From Litoribaculum gwangyangense (GTDB lineage Bacteria > Bacteroidota > Bacteroidia > Flavobacteriales > Flavobacteriaceae), in contig NZ_BAABJW010000002.1 of assembly GCF_039543505.1 (NCBI RefSeq), forward strand, positions 62,001-126,000: a stretch of DNA of 64,000 nt, in the 5' to 3' direction. Position 1 is the stretch's first letter; each line of letters begins with the position of its first letter. This document shows, one piece after another, positions 33,569 through 39,808 of the stretch. The notes beneath the pieces are model-generated. The model did no database searches. It saw nothing but the letters and a program-made list of their open reading frames with translations, and had not been told where the DNA came from. Both the position numbers and the translations under genes were made by a program.

Positions 33569-34357
33569 TTATTTTTTTAATTCTTGTTCGATTAAATTTA
33601 ATATTTCTACAATTCTGTTTCTCAAACTAAAAGATTGGCTATTTGTAAGTTTTGCCATAGAAGCGCAATTAGCAACGACATCTTCAAAATTTGAATTTTC
33701 TAATAGTTCAGTGAATTCAATTCCCTTTTTTGAATTACCAAGCTCAAATTTGGTTTTGGTTCCTTGGTCTAAATGGAATTGGGTAACAACATCATTTTTC
33801 CAGTAACTATTAATCACATTTCGAAAAGAATATGATTTCATTAAAATGGGAATATAATGCTTGGTTCTATGATTTAGCCATACTTGTTCTTCTTCGGTAA
33901 CCTGAACTATTTCACTTGTCCAGCGTGATAATTTTTCCTTCAAGTTTCCATTTTGCAACAATTGAATTCTACCAGAGCTCACAATATCATTAACTATAGG
34001 ATCAAAAGTAGGTGCAATTACAATCTGTCCAACATGTTTTAAGATACTGTCATTATTACGATTTTCTAATTTATCTATGTAATTCAAAAGTTTTAAAGAT
34101 GATGAAATCATCGTTTCTCTCATTGCTATTTTTTGGTCTAATTGTTCAAGGTTACTTTTAAATTCGGATAGTAATTGTGTCAGCAATTCCTGTTCTTGTA
34201 AATGCTCCTTTCTATCTTCGTTCCAATTATTAATTGAGAGTGCAATCAAAATTCCAATTACGACAAGAACTATTTCTCCAATGGCATATTTGAGATACTT
34301 TCCAGTGTTGCCCTCCGAGAGTAATTTTTGTCTAATTTTTCTAAAGAATTTTATCAT
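33569..34357 (-). CDS. DUF6090 family membrane protein, copy 8
   Basis: This 262-residue protein, the longest copy, starts MIKFFRKIRQKLLSEGNTGK and has the helix at about 24-43. A coiled-coil-like stretch (EQELLTQLLSEFKSNLEQLD) follows. The block IVNDIVSSGRIQLLQNGNLK is the local form of the shared '..SG.I.L' motif. The 5' and 3' flanks are the GTTGTGCTT type. Confidence 0.85.
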   Translation of the reverse strand: MIKFFRKIRQKLLSEGNTGKYLKYAIGEIVLVVIGILIALSINNWNEDRKEHLQEQELLTQLLSEFKSNLEQLDQKIAMRETMISSSLKLLNYIDKLENRNNDSILKHVGQIVIAPTFDPIVNDIVSSGRIQLLQNGNLKEKLSRWTSEIVQVTEEEQVWLNHRTKHYIPILMKSYSFRNVINSYWKNDVVTQFHLDQGTKTKFELGNSKKGIEFTELLENSNFEDVVANCASMAKLTNSQSFSLRNRIVEILNLIEQELKK

Positions 34358-34385
34358 TGGTTAAAGGTTTGTCATAATGAAGCAC

Positions 34386-34509
34386 AACGGTTTTGTGTAT
34401 GGTTAGTTGCGTGGTTAAGCACCTAATTTAGCAAATAAAAACCGAATAGAAAATCCGCAAGGATTTTCGTAAGTAGGCTATAACCAAGCAATTAATTATA
34501 CACGGTGTT
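34386..34509. repeat. attC-like site 30
   Basis: It is 124 bp. The left arm is TTTGTGTATGGTTAGTTGCG, and the right arm is AAGCAATTAATTATACACGG. The central palindrome is AAAATCCGCAAGGATTTT. Confidence 0.8.
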
Positions 34510-34521
34510 GCCAGTAGTATT

Positions 34522-35238
34522 TTATTTACATACATTTTTTCTTCCAACTTTTACTATTTCTTCAATTCCAAATTTGTCAAATCTTTCAAGTAGAGCGCTC
34601 GCTCCATTTTTTTTCTTAAACTCTAGTTCTTCTTTATAAAGTGGAATTAATGTATAAATGTCAACTACTTTTTCATTTTCTAAATCTATTTGAGTAAAAT
34701 CGTCAGACAATTCCATTGAATAAGCCAACATCATAGAAATAAATCCAACTCCTTCAGCAAATTCCTCGCCTTCTTCGTGTCCATAAGTATGCCCATATCC
34801 AAACCAAGTTTCATTCTCGTGAGGCAACATCATTATTTCTTTCATAATTCTAATCGGCCAATAATTTTTTTCATCGCTGAAAGATTCGTATTCCAAATTC
34901 CACTCTTTTGGAAGTAAAATCATTATTTCAACAAATTCCGATGATTCAACATCTTCAGGAATTGTCATTGGTAATGCACTCATTCCACAACTTAATAGAA
35001 TATGATATGGTCTATCTTCTGTTGCTTTTATAAAAAAAATGTCTCGATGAATTATTTCAGATTTTTTTTCGTCAAATACAACGATGTCTGCATTTTCGTC
35101 AAAAAATTGGTCTAAATGACTGTCAACAATTTCAACACTATTAGGCACTTTATCACTCATATTTTTTTCGGTATTTTGGGAATAAGCAAATGTTGAAACA
35201 AGAATCAGAAATATAATTTTGTAATAGTCTATTTTCAT
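34522..35238 (-). CDS. Suppressor-of-fused (SUFU) domain protein with signal peptide
   Basis: This 238-residue protein has a signal-like N-terminus (about 1-20, FLILVSTFAYSQ). The body matches the bacterial SUFU pattern in order: DRPYHILLSCGMSALPMTIP, EFVEIMILLPKEWNL, NYWPIRIMKEIMMLPHENET and WFGYGHTYGH. Bacterial SUFU domains are cytoplasmic and often act as immunity proteins to polymorphic toxins, so the leader is unusual. The arms GTTGCCAGTAGTAT and GTTGGCAGTAATAT differ at one base. Confidence 0.8.
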   Translation of the reverse strand: MKIDYYKIIFLILVSTFAYSQNTEKNMSDKVPNSVEIVDSHLDQFFDENADIVVFDEKKSEIIHRDIFFIKATEDRPYHILLSCGMSALPMTIPEDVESSEFVEIMILLPKEWNLEYESFSDEKNYWPIRIMKEIMMLPHENETWFGYGHTYGHEEGEEFAEGVGFISMMLAYSMELSDDFTQIDLENEKVVDIYTLIPLYKEELEFKKKNGASALLERFDKFGIEEIVKVGRKNVCK

Positions 35239-35267
35239 TTGATTTCGGGTTTCTCCATATTACTGCC

Positions 35268-35390
35268 AACGGTCTCGGCTATGAGTAGTTGCGTGGTTTA
35301 GCACTTAACTTTGCAAGTACGCACCCAACTGAAAATCCTCGCGGATTTTCAGAAGTAGGCGATAACAAGCAATTATTTATAGCCATTGTT
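35268..35390. repeat. attC-like site 31
   Basis: It is 123 bp. The left arm is GGCTATGAGTAGTTGC, and the right arm is GCAATTATTTATAGCC. The central palindrome is GAAAATCCTCGCGGATTTTC. It pairs almost perfectly, with the same G.T positions as site 16. Confidence 0.85.
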
Positions 35391-35402
35391 GTAAAACGTT
35401 TT

Positions 35403-36182
35403 TTATAATTCAGCTTTGTATAGGTTTTCCATATTTTTCAATGGTCTTCCTAATAATCTTTCTGCTTCTTTTTGTCCGTTTGCTTTTTGGTCAGAAGTCA
35501 GTTTAGTTTCTAATTCTTTTATTTCTTTTACAATCTGTTGCTGTTGAATGTAAGAGAAATCTTTTTTGAATTCATTGAATATTAAAAACCATTGGTAACT
35601 TTTAAACAAGTCTTTCTCTAATTCTCCACCATCTCTGTACATTTGAGCAAGTTGTAATCTGACTGAAGTTATGTAACCGCTTTTTGTCAAATTCTCTGGA
35701 TTTTCAAGTTTGCCAAGTCGAGTTGCCCATTCCAACATTTTGTCCATATTTTTTTCAACTCCCATTCCTGAATAATAGCAGTTGATAATATTCCACATAC
35801 AAGTTCCATCTCCGTTTTCGGCACACTTTAGTCCAAATTCAAAAGCTTTTTTATAATCTTGTTCAACTCCGTCTCCATTTCCATAAGCCATCATCATTTG
35901 ATAAAGTCCATCGTTAAATCCTTGTTCTGCAGATTTGGCAAACCATTCAATTCCCTTTTCAGTATTTTGCTCAACGCCAGCTCCTGCACGATAACAGTAA
36001 CCTAAATTATATTGCGCTTCAGCATTTCCTAATTCAGCCGACTTTTTTAAAATCGGGATTGCCTCTTCAAATTTCTGCTGTTCAATTAATTTCTTTGATT
36101 GTTCATTTAATTCGTCCGCATTTTGTCCGAAAACATTAATGCTTAAAAAAGTCAGAATTATAAATATTATTTGTTTTGTCAT
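35403..36182 (-). CDS. secreted Sel1-repeat protein
   Basis: With ATG 36182 (MTKQIIFIILTFLSINVFGQ) it has 259 residues; a TTG four codons upstream would also read. A signal peptide ends at about 20. Sel1 repeats follow: ILKKSAELGNAEAQYNLGYC, KGIEWFAKSAEQGFNDGLYQ and KAFEFGLKCAENGDGTCMWN. Its repeats suggest protein binding in the periplasm or at the outer membrane. It is a second, unrelated member of the Sel1 type in this array (see 16485). The arms GTTGTAAAACGTTTT and GTTGTAAAACATTTT match over 10 bp. Confidence 0.75.
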   Translation of the reverse strand: MTKQIIFIILTFLSINVFGQNADELNEQSKKLIEQQKFEEAIPILKKSAELGNAEAQYNLGYCYRAGAGVEQNTEKGIEWFAKSAEQGFNDGLYQMMMAYGNGDGVEQDYKKAFEFGLKCAENGDGTCMWNIINCYYSGMGVEKNMDKMLEWATRLGKLENPENLTKSGYITSVRLQLAQMYRDGGELEKDLFKSYQWFLIFNEFKKDFSYIQQQQIVKEIKELETKLTSDQKANGQKEAERLLGRPLKNMENLYKAEL

Positions 36183-36204
36183 TCGTTTTTTCAAAATGTT
36201 TTAC

Positions 36205-36410
36205 AACGGTTACGTATATGAAATGTTGCGTGTTTGTGTGCGAGGATTTTCCGAAGGAAAATCAGATGCAAGCAAACAAAGCAACTCNTGTTTGTATAAG
36301 GAAAGTTGCGTGTTTGTGTGCGAGGATTTTCCGAAGGAAAATCAGATGCAAGCAAACAAAGCAACTCACATGGGTTAAGCACAAAATAGCAATTTTTTAT
36401 ATACTTTGTT
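36205..36410. repeat. attC-like site 32, doubled and interrupted by an N
   Basis: A roughly 66 bp stretch of the type C subtype occurs twice (36222-36287 and 36302-36367). Each copy has GAGGATTTTCCGAAGGAAAATC and CAAACAAAGCAACTC. The N at 36288 lies between them. The outer edges are AAC (36205) and GTT (36408). The doubling may be real or may be a badly resolved assembly of two sites with a lost cassette between them. Confidence 0.7.
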
Positions 36411-36414
36411 GTGG

Positions 36415-37032
36415 TTAGTTATTTAAATCCGACAGAACATCTTTCAATTCAATAATATCTTCCCGTACAGCAGATTCTTTCACTAGAGAAAGAGCCTTAT
36501 TTGTAAATTCATATGACGTTCTATAATCTTTTATTTTATAATATGAGTTCGCTAAATTGTAATAAAAATATCCTTTTCTTTCGTGGTCATTTTCAAATTC
36601 AAGTCCTTTTTTTAAAATTCCGATTGATTTGTCAAATTTCAGAAGTTTATTGTATGCAGTTCCGAAATTTATATAAGTTATAGAGTATGTACTGTCGATT
36701 TTAAGTGATTTCTCGAAATACTTTACACTTTCGTTTAAGTCTTTTAAGTCAGCAGAAACATCGCCTAAAGCATTAAGGATAATTTTATTATTAGGCTCTA
36801 TTTGATTTGCTTTTTTATATAATTTTTTTGCCTTTTTATAGTTTCCTTTTGCGTCTTGTTCAGATGCAAGGTCAAAAGTCACGGAAGCAATGGAATCCTT
36901 TATCCAACCTCTTTTATATTGGTTTTTATAATGAATTTCTGTGTCATTCGAGTTTTTCGAAATAATTTTGTCCGAATCGTTTTTACAATTCAGAAAAGTT
37001 AAGATTATTAATGTTAGGAGTATGTTTCTCAT
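36415..37032 (-). CDS. TPR lipoprotein
   Basis: With start ATG 37032 (MRNILLTLIILTFLNCKND) it has 205 residues and a lipobox Cys at residue 16. Three to four TPR units follow: DLASEQDAKGNYKKAKKLYK, ALGDVSADLKDLNESVKYFE and INFGTAYNKLLKFDKSIGIL. TPR lipoproteins of Bacteroidota often hold envelope complexes; the partner is unknown. An ATG 4 codons upstream would place the start in the repeat arm. The arms GTTGTGGTTAGTTAT and GTTGTGGTTAATTAT match over 10 bp. Confidence 0.75.
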   Translation of the reverse strand: MRNILLTLIILTFLNCKNDSDKIISKNSNDTEIHYKNQYKRGWIKDSIASVTFDLASEQDAKGNYKKAKKLYKKANQIEPNNKIILNALGDVSADLKDLNESVKYFEKSLKIDSTYSITYINFGTAYNKLLKFDKSIGILKKGLEFENDHERKGYFYYNLANSYYKIKDYRTSYEFTNKALSLVKESAVREDIIELKDVLSDLNN

Positions 37033-37042
37033 AATTAACCAC

Positions 37043-37165
37043 AACGGTTTTGTGTATGATTAGTGGCGTGTTTAAGCACCTAATTTAGCAAATACAAACC
37101 AAATAGAAAATCCGCAAGGATTTTCGTAAGTAGGCGAGAACTAGCCATTAATTATACACGGTGTT
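37043..37165. repeat. attC-like site 33
   Basis: It is 123 bp. The left end is AACGGTTTTGTGTATGATTAG, and the right end is TAATTATACACGGTGTT. The central palindrome is AAAATCCGCAAGGATTTT. Confidence 0.8.
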
Positions 37166-37173
37166 GGCAATAG

Positions 37174-37680
37174 TTATTTTTTATTCCGTTTATTCAATCT
37201 TTTCAGTCGATTTATTTCCGATTTCTTTGTTCGGTTCATATTTTTAGTCCGAGTACAAAGGTCAGTCGAAAAATAAGGTTCAACTTTATTATTCTCGTCG
37301 AAAGTATTAACTTGTAAATCCGTTTCGTATGAGTAAATCAAATGTTCAGAGTTCAGGTCAAAATAATTTCCACAATCCCCTCCTCCACCAGAAGTCACAA
37401 TAGTTATGAAATCTGATTTTTCTTTTCCCTTAATCAGTTCCTTAACTTTAAAAACAAATTCAATTCTGTTAATTTCTCGAACGAAATATTTTCCTTTTTC
37501 AGTAGAGCTTGGGATTGAGTCATAAACTTTTCCTTCGTTAATTTCCACAACTTTTCCAGTAAAAATCAAGTCCGAATGTTCAAAACCGTATTTTACACTT
37601 GACTTTTCGCAAGAACAAGAATAAACCTTGTTTGCTGAAAAAATCAGAATGAATATTGTAATGATTATCGGGTTTTTCAT
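37174..37680 (-). CDS. secreted NTR/TIMP-like domain protein
   Basis: With start ATG 37680 (MKNPIIITIFILIFSANKVY) it has 168 residues. The signal peptide ends before CSC (about residues 22-24), followed by EKSSVKYGFEHSDLIFTGKV. This N-terminal CxC and 'D.IF.G.V' pattern is that of the netrin-like (NTR/TIMP-like) fold. GGGGDCGNYF and TDLCT add two more cysteines that could form disulfides. Periplasmic or surface exposed; function unknown. Upstream in-frame codons run back into the repeat and are not used. Confidence 0.65.
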   Translation of the reverse strand: MKNPIIITIFILIFSANKVYSCSCEKSSVKYGFEHSDLIFTGKVVEINEGKVYDSIPSSTEKGKYFVREINRIEFVFKVKELIKGKEKSDFITIVTSGGGGDCGNYFDLNSEHLIYSYETDLQVNTFDENNKVEPYFSTDLCTRTKNMNRTKKSEINRLKRLNKRNKK

Positions 37681-37690
37681 AATTATTGCC

Positions 37691-37815
37691 AACGTGTTTG
37701 TATATGGAAAGTTGCGGGTTTGCGTGCGAGGATTTTCCGAAGGAAAATCAGACGTAGCAAACGTGCAACAACCTTTGTTTAAGCCAAACATCAGCAATTT
37801 TTTATATACGGTGTT
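37691..37815. repeat. attC-like site 34
   Basis: It is 125 bp. GTATATGGAAAGTTGCGG is the left arm, and AGCAATTTTTTATATACGG is the right arm. Type C centre GAGGATTTTCCGAAGGAAAATC. Confidence 0.8.
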
Positions 37816-37831
37816 GGCAATAGTATTTTTT

Positions 37832-38290
37832 TCAATCAAAGAAATGAACATACAAATAAGTCATTTCAGTTTCTCTATTAGTCCACAAATAATATTCGCT
37901 AAAAGTATGGTCTAAAAAATCATTCTTATAATAAATTCGGTCAACATTTTTATTAGGTAAATCTAACCAACTTGGTGGATTCTCGTCTTTTTCCAATTCC
38001 TCTATTATAGTTTCAAATTTCACATCGTTGCTTTCGGCAACATTCAGAGGTTGGTCGTGGGCAATAATTTTTTCCAAAACAATTGAGTCATAAGTGAACG
38101 ACATATAATGAACTTGAAAATCAAAATATCCTCGATTTTTAAGTTTAATTTTTTTTACAGATTCAGGTGGCTTAAATCCAAAATTATCCTCAAAAGATGA
38201 TTCGAGTTTTTCTCTGTTTTGTGATTCGTACGCACAACTATAACTTGTCAAGAGTATAATTAGAATCAAAAATTTCAGATATTTTCTCAA
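37832..38290 (-). CDS. unknown lipoprotein (TTG start)
   Basis: This 152-residue protein has a lipobox signal (ILLTSYSCAYE, Cys about 19). The mature part has NFGFKPPESVKKIKLKNRGY and later EKDENPPSWLDLPNKNVDRI. No family recognised. The only start that fits is TTG at 38290; a stop is present just upstream and no ATG is available. The arms GTTGGCAATAGTAT and GTTGGCAATAATAT match over 10 bp. Confidence 0.6.
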   Translation of the reverse strand: MRKYLKFLILIILLTSYSCAYESQNREKLESSFEDNFGFKPPESVKKIKLKNRGYFDFQVHYMSFTYDSIVLEKIIAHDQPLNVAESNDVKFETIIEELEKDENPPSWLDLPNKNVDRIYYKNDFLDHTFSEYYLWTNRETEMTYLYVHFFD

Positions 38291-38318
38291 TTTTCTTGGG
38301 TTCGTTTATATTATTGCC

Positions 38319-38444
38319 AACGGTCTCGTATAACCGTCAGTTACGGGTAAATATACGAGGACTTTTCGGTTAAGCACTGACGCTCGCAATTCCGAGTGGA
38401 TTCGGACGTAGTCGAATCCGCCGTAATTGCGGTTATGCATTGTT
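38319..38444. repeat. attC-like site 35
   Basis: It is 126 bp, type A. TATAACCGTCAGTTACGG faces CCGTAATTGCGGTTATGC. The central palindrome is TTCGGACGTAGTCGAA. The edge toward the left cassette is GCCAAC and toward the right GTTGGGC. Confidence 0.85.
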
Positions 38445-38460
38445 GGGCTTAGTTATTTTG

Positions 38461-39144
38461 TTATTCATATCCGTGTTTTTTCTTCCAATCAGAGATGTCA
38501 ATTTTTTCAATTTCCTCTAATCGCTTTTTCTCATAACTATTTATTTGATAACTAATAAAAAGAAACCAAGCTAAAAAACTCAATAAATAAATTATTGTTT
38601 TCTGTTTTAGTTTTAGGATATAGTTTTCGTCTTTTAGATGTTTAAAAGATTCAAATTTATAACTACCTCTTATAAAATAATATGGCGCAAATATGAATAA
38701 TTGAATTATTTCCGTTATTCCATATTTTTCTATTTTATTTATCTCAATAGAGGCTTTTCGTTCATCTTCTAAAAGTTGTTTGTAAACTTTTTCCGCATCA
38801 TAAGTTGCGTCTGAATTGTTATTTTCTCCGTTGAATTTGTATTTCTTAATGAATTTATTATCGTTTCTGAAATATGATAATAAAATTTCAGTTAATTGAT
38901 TTATGGATGTAGGAACCTTGTCAATAACAAATTGCTCATTATTCTTTTCATATATAACAGAAAGTCCATCTTCCTGCAAGCTTCCTCCAACCTCAATCCA
39001 ATCGCAGTCATTCTTACTTAGACATACTTGATGAAATAAATTCCAGTTGATAGAATTCATAGTTTCAATGATGTCTGATTCAGATGGGTTCTTCTTTTTC
39101 AGATTTTCTTTTGAACCATAATCAGATAAAACTAATAATTCCAT
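38461..39144 (-). CDS. unknown protein with soluble N-terminal and membrane C-terminal part
   Basis: This 227-residue protein starts MELLVLSDYGSKENLKKKNP. The first 90 residues (INWNLFHQVCLSKNDCDWIE, VGGSLQEDGLSVIYEKNNEQ) look like the compact 'immunity-like' fold that judges a GG-x-x-xx-DG loop, but only weakly. Two hydrophobic segments lie at about 148-165 and 187-207. Family not recognised. The arms GTTGGGCTTAGTTAT and GTTGGGCTTAATTAT match over 10 bp. Confidence 0.5.
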   Translation of the reverse strand: MELLVLSDYGSKENLKKKNPSESDIIETMNSINWNLFHQVCLSKNDCDWIEVGGSLQEDGLSVIYEKNNEQFVIDKVPTSINQLTEILLSYFRNDNKFIKKYKFNGENNNSDATYDAEKVYKQLLEDERKASIEINKIEKYGITEIIQLFIFAPYYFIRGSYKFESFKHLKDENYILKLKQKTIIYLLSFLAWFLFISYQINSYEKKRLEEIEKIDISDWKKKHGYE

Positions 39145-39174
39145 TCTTTTGTAGGTGTCGTTATAATTAAGCCC

Positions 39175-39300
39175 AACGGTTACGTATATGAAATGTTGCG
39201 TGTTTGTGTGCGAGGATTTTCCGAAGGAAAATCAGATGCAAGCAAACAAAGCAACTCACATTGGTTAGGCACAAAACAGCAATTTTTTATATACAATGTT
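39175..39300. repeat. attC-like site 36
   Basis: It is 126 bp. GTATATGAAATGTTGCGTG faces AGCAATTTTTTATATACAATG. The centre is type C, GAGGATTTTCCGAAGGAAAATC, with the CAAACAAAGCAA inner stem. Confidence 0.8.
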
Positions 39301-39311
39301 ACCACACGTTT

Positions 39312-39680
39312 TTATTTTAATTCAGTAATATTTTGGTCAAACCAAACGTCTTCATATCCTTTTTTGTCAATCAAAAAGCGAAATCCAACATCAAGTCCGA
39401 GATATTTAATTATATCAGGTTTTTTTTCAATCAAATGCTCTAAGCATAAGGGCTTGAAAAAGGCGTCAGCATTTGACCATTCTCCACTCCAAATATACCA
39501 TCCGTTCATTTTTCCGTGTTCGGGATGACGTAATCCATTTATCGGTTCAAGTTCAAGGTCAGTCGCAATTCCGATGAAGAGTTTTTCATCAGTTTGAGTA
39601 AAGTCAGAATTATACTTTTTACAAATCCGCTTTTGGGATTCAGTATGTTTATTTATTATTCCGACTATTTTTTTCTCCAT
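39312..39680 (-). CDS. Imm33/DUF2185-like protein
   Basis: This 122-residue protein (ATG 39680; a TTG at 39692 also reads) is cytoplasmic. EPINGLRHPEHGKMNGWYIW, SGEWSNADAFFKPLCLEHLI and YLGLDVGFRFLIDKKGYEDV follow the Imm33/DUF2185 pattern, whose members are often immunity proteins of polymorphic toxins. No toxin gene is next to it, so it may act as an orphan immunity gene. It is the last cassette before the core genome, with arms GTTACCACACGTTTTT and GTTACCACACATTTGA. Confidence 0.75.
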   Translation of the reverse strand: MEKKIVGIINKHTESQKRICKKYNSDFTQTDEKLFIGIATDLELEPINGLRHPEHGKMNGWYIWSGEWSNADAFFKPLCLEHLIEKKPDIIKYLGLDVGFRFLIDKKGYEDVWFDQNITELK

Positions 39681-39701
39681 CGTGTTTCTCAAATGTGTGG
39701 T

Positions 39702-39706
39702 AACGN
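39702..39706. repeat. start of an attC-like site cut off at an N
   Basis: After the arm AAATGTGTGGTAACG the sequence has one N (39706) and then unrelated AT-rich DNA. The AACG is the beginning of the next repeat, so the array is broken here, most likely by an assembly gap. Confidence 0.6.
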
Positions 39707-39808
39707 ATATTTTTTATCAATTTTATGTTTTAAATATAAGAAAAATCTTATAAATAAATTACATTTTTTTATAAAAACAAATATTTAAATGGGGTAGGTA
39801 AACGTAAA

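Noticed and set aside
36139..36418. Plus-strand frames through sites 32, 34 and 36 (starting LRVCVRGFSEGKSD)
   Set aside because: These read across the same repeat core in several places, contain the N in one of them and show no protein features; they are repeat artefacts.
37681..37851. N-terminal extension of the NTR-like gene (from 37851)
   Set aside because: It is translated from the repeat and lacks any feature, while the ATG at 37680 starts a clear signal peptide.
12430..39300. CRISPR array, because of many similar repeats with unique stretches between them
   Set aside because: The repeats are 120 bp or longer, diverse in sequence and palindromic, and the stretches between them are whole genes with start and stop codons and signal peptides. 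No Cas genes were seen.
1..39700. Insertion sequences or a transposon island
   Set aside because: No transposase, resolvase, Tn7-like gene or target-site duplication pattern was found. The repeats carry no coding region. A MITE explanation would not explain arms that match across each gene.
1..39700. Prophage or phage-derived region
   Set aside because: No structural, packaging, lysis or replication genes; one-direction single genes with spacers of fixed size do not look like phage operons.
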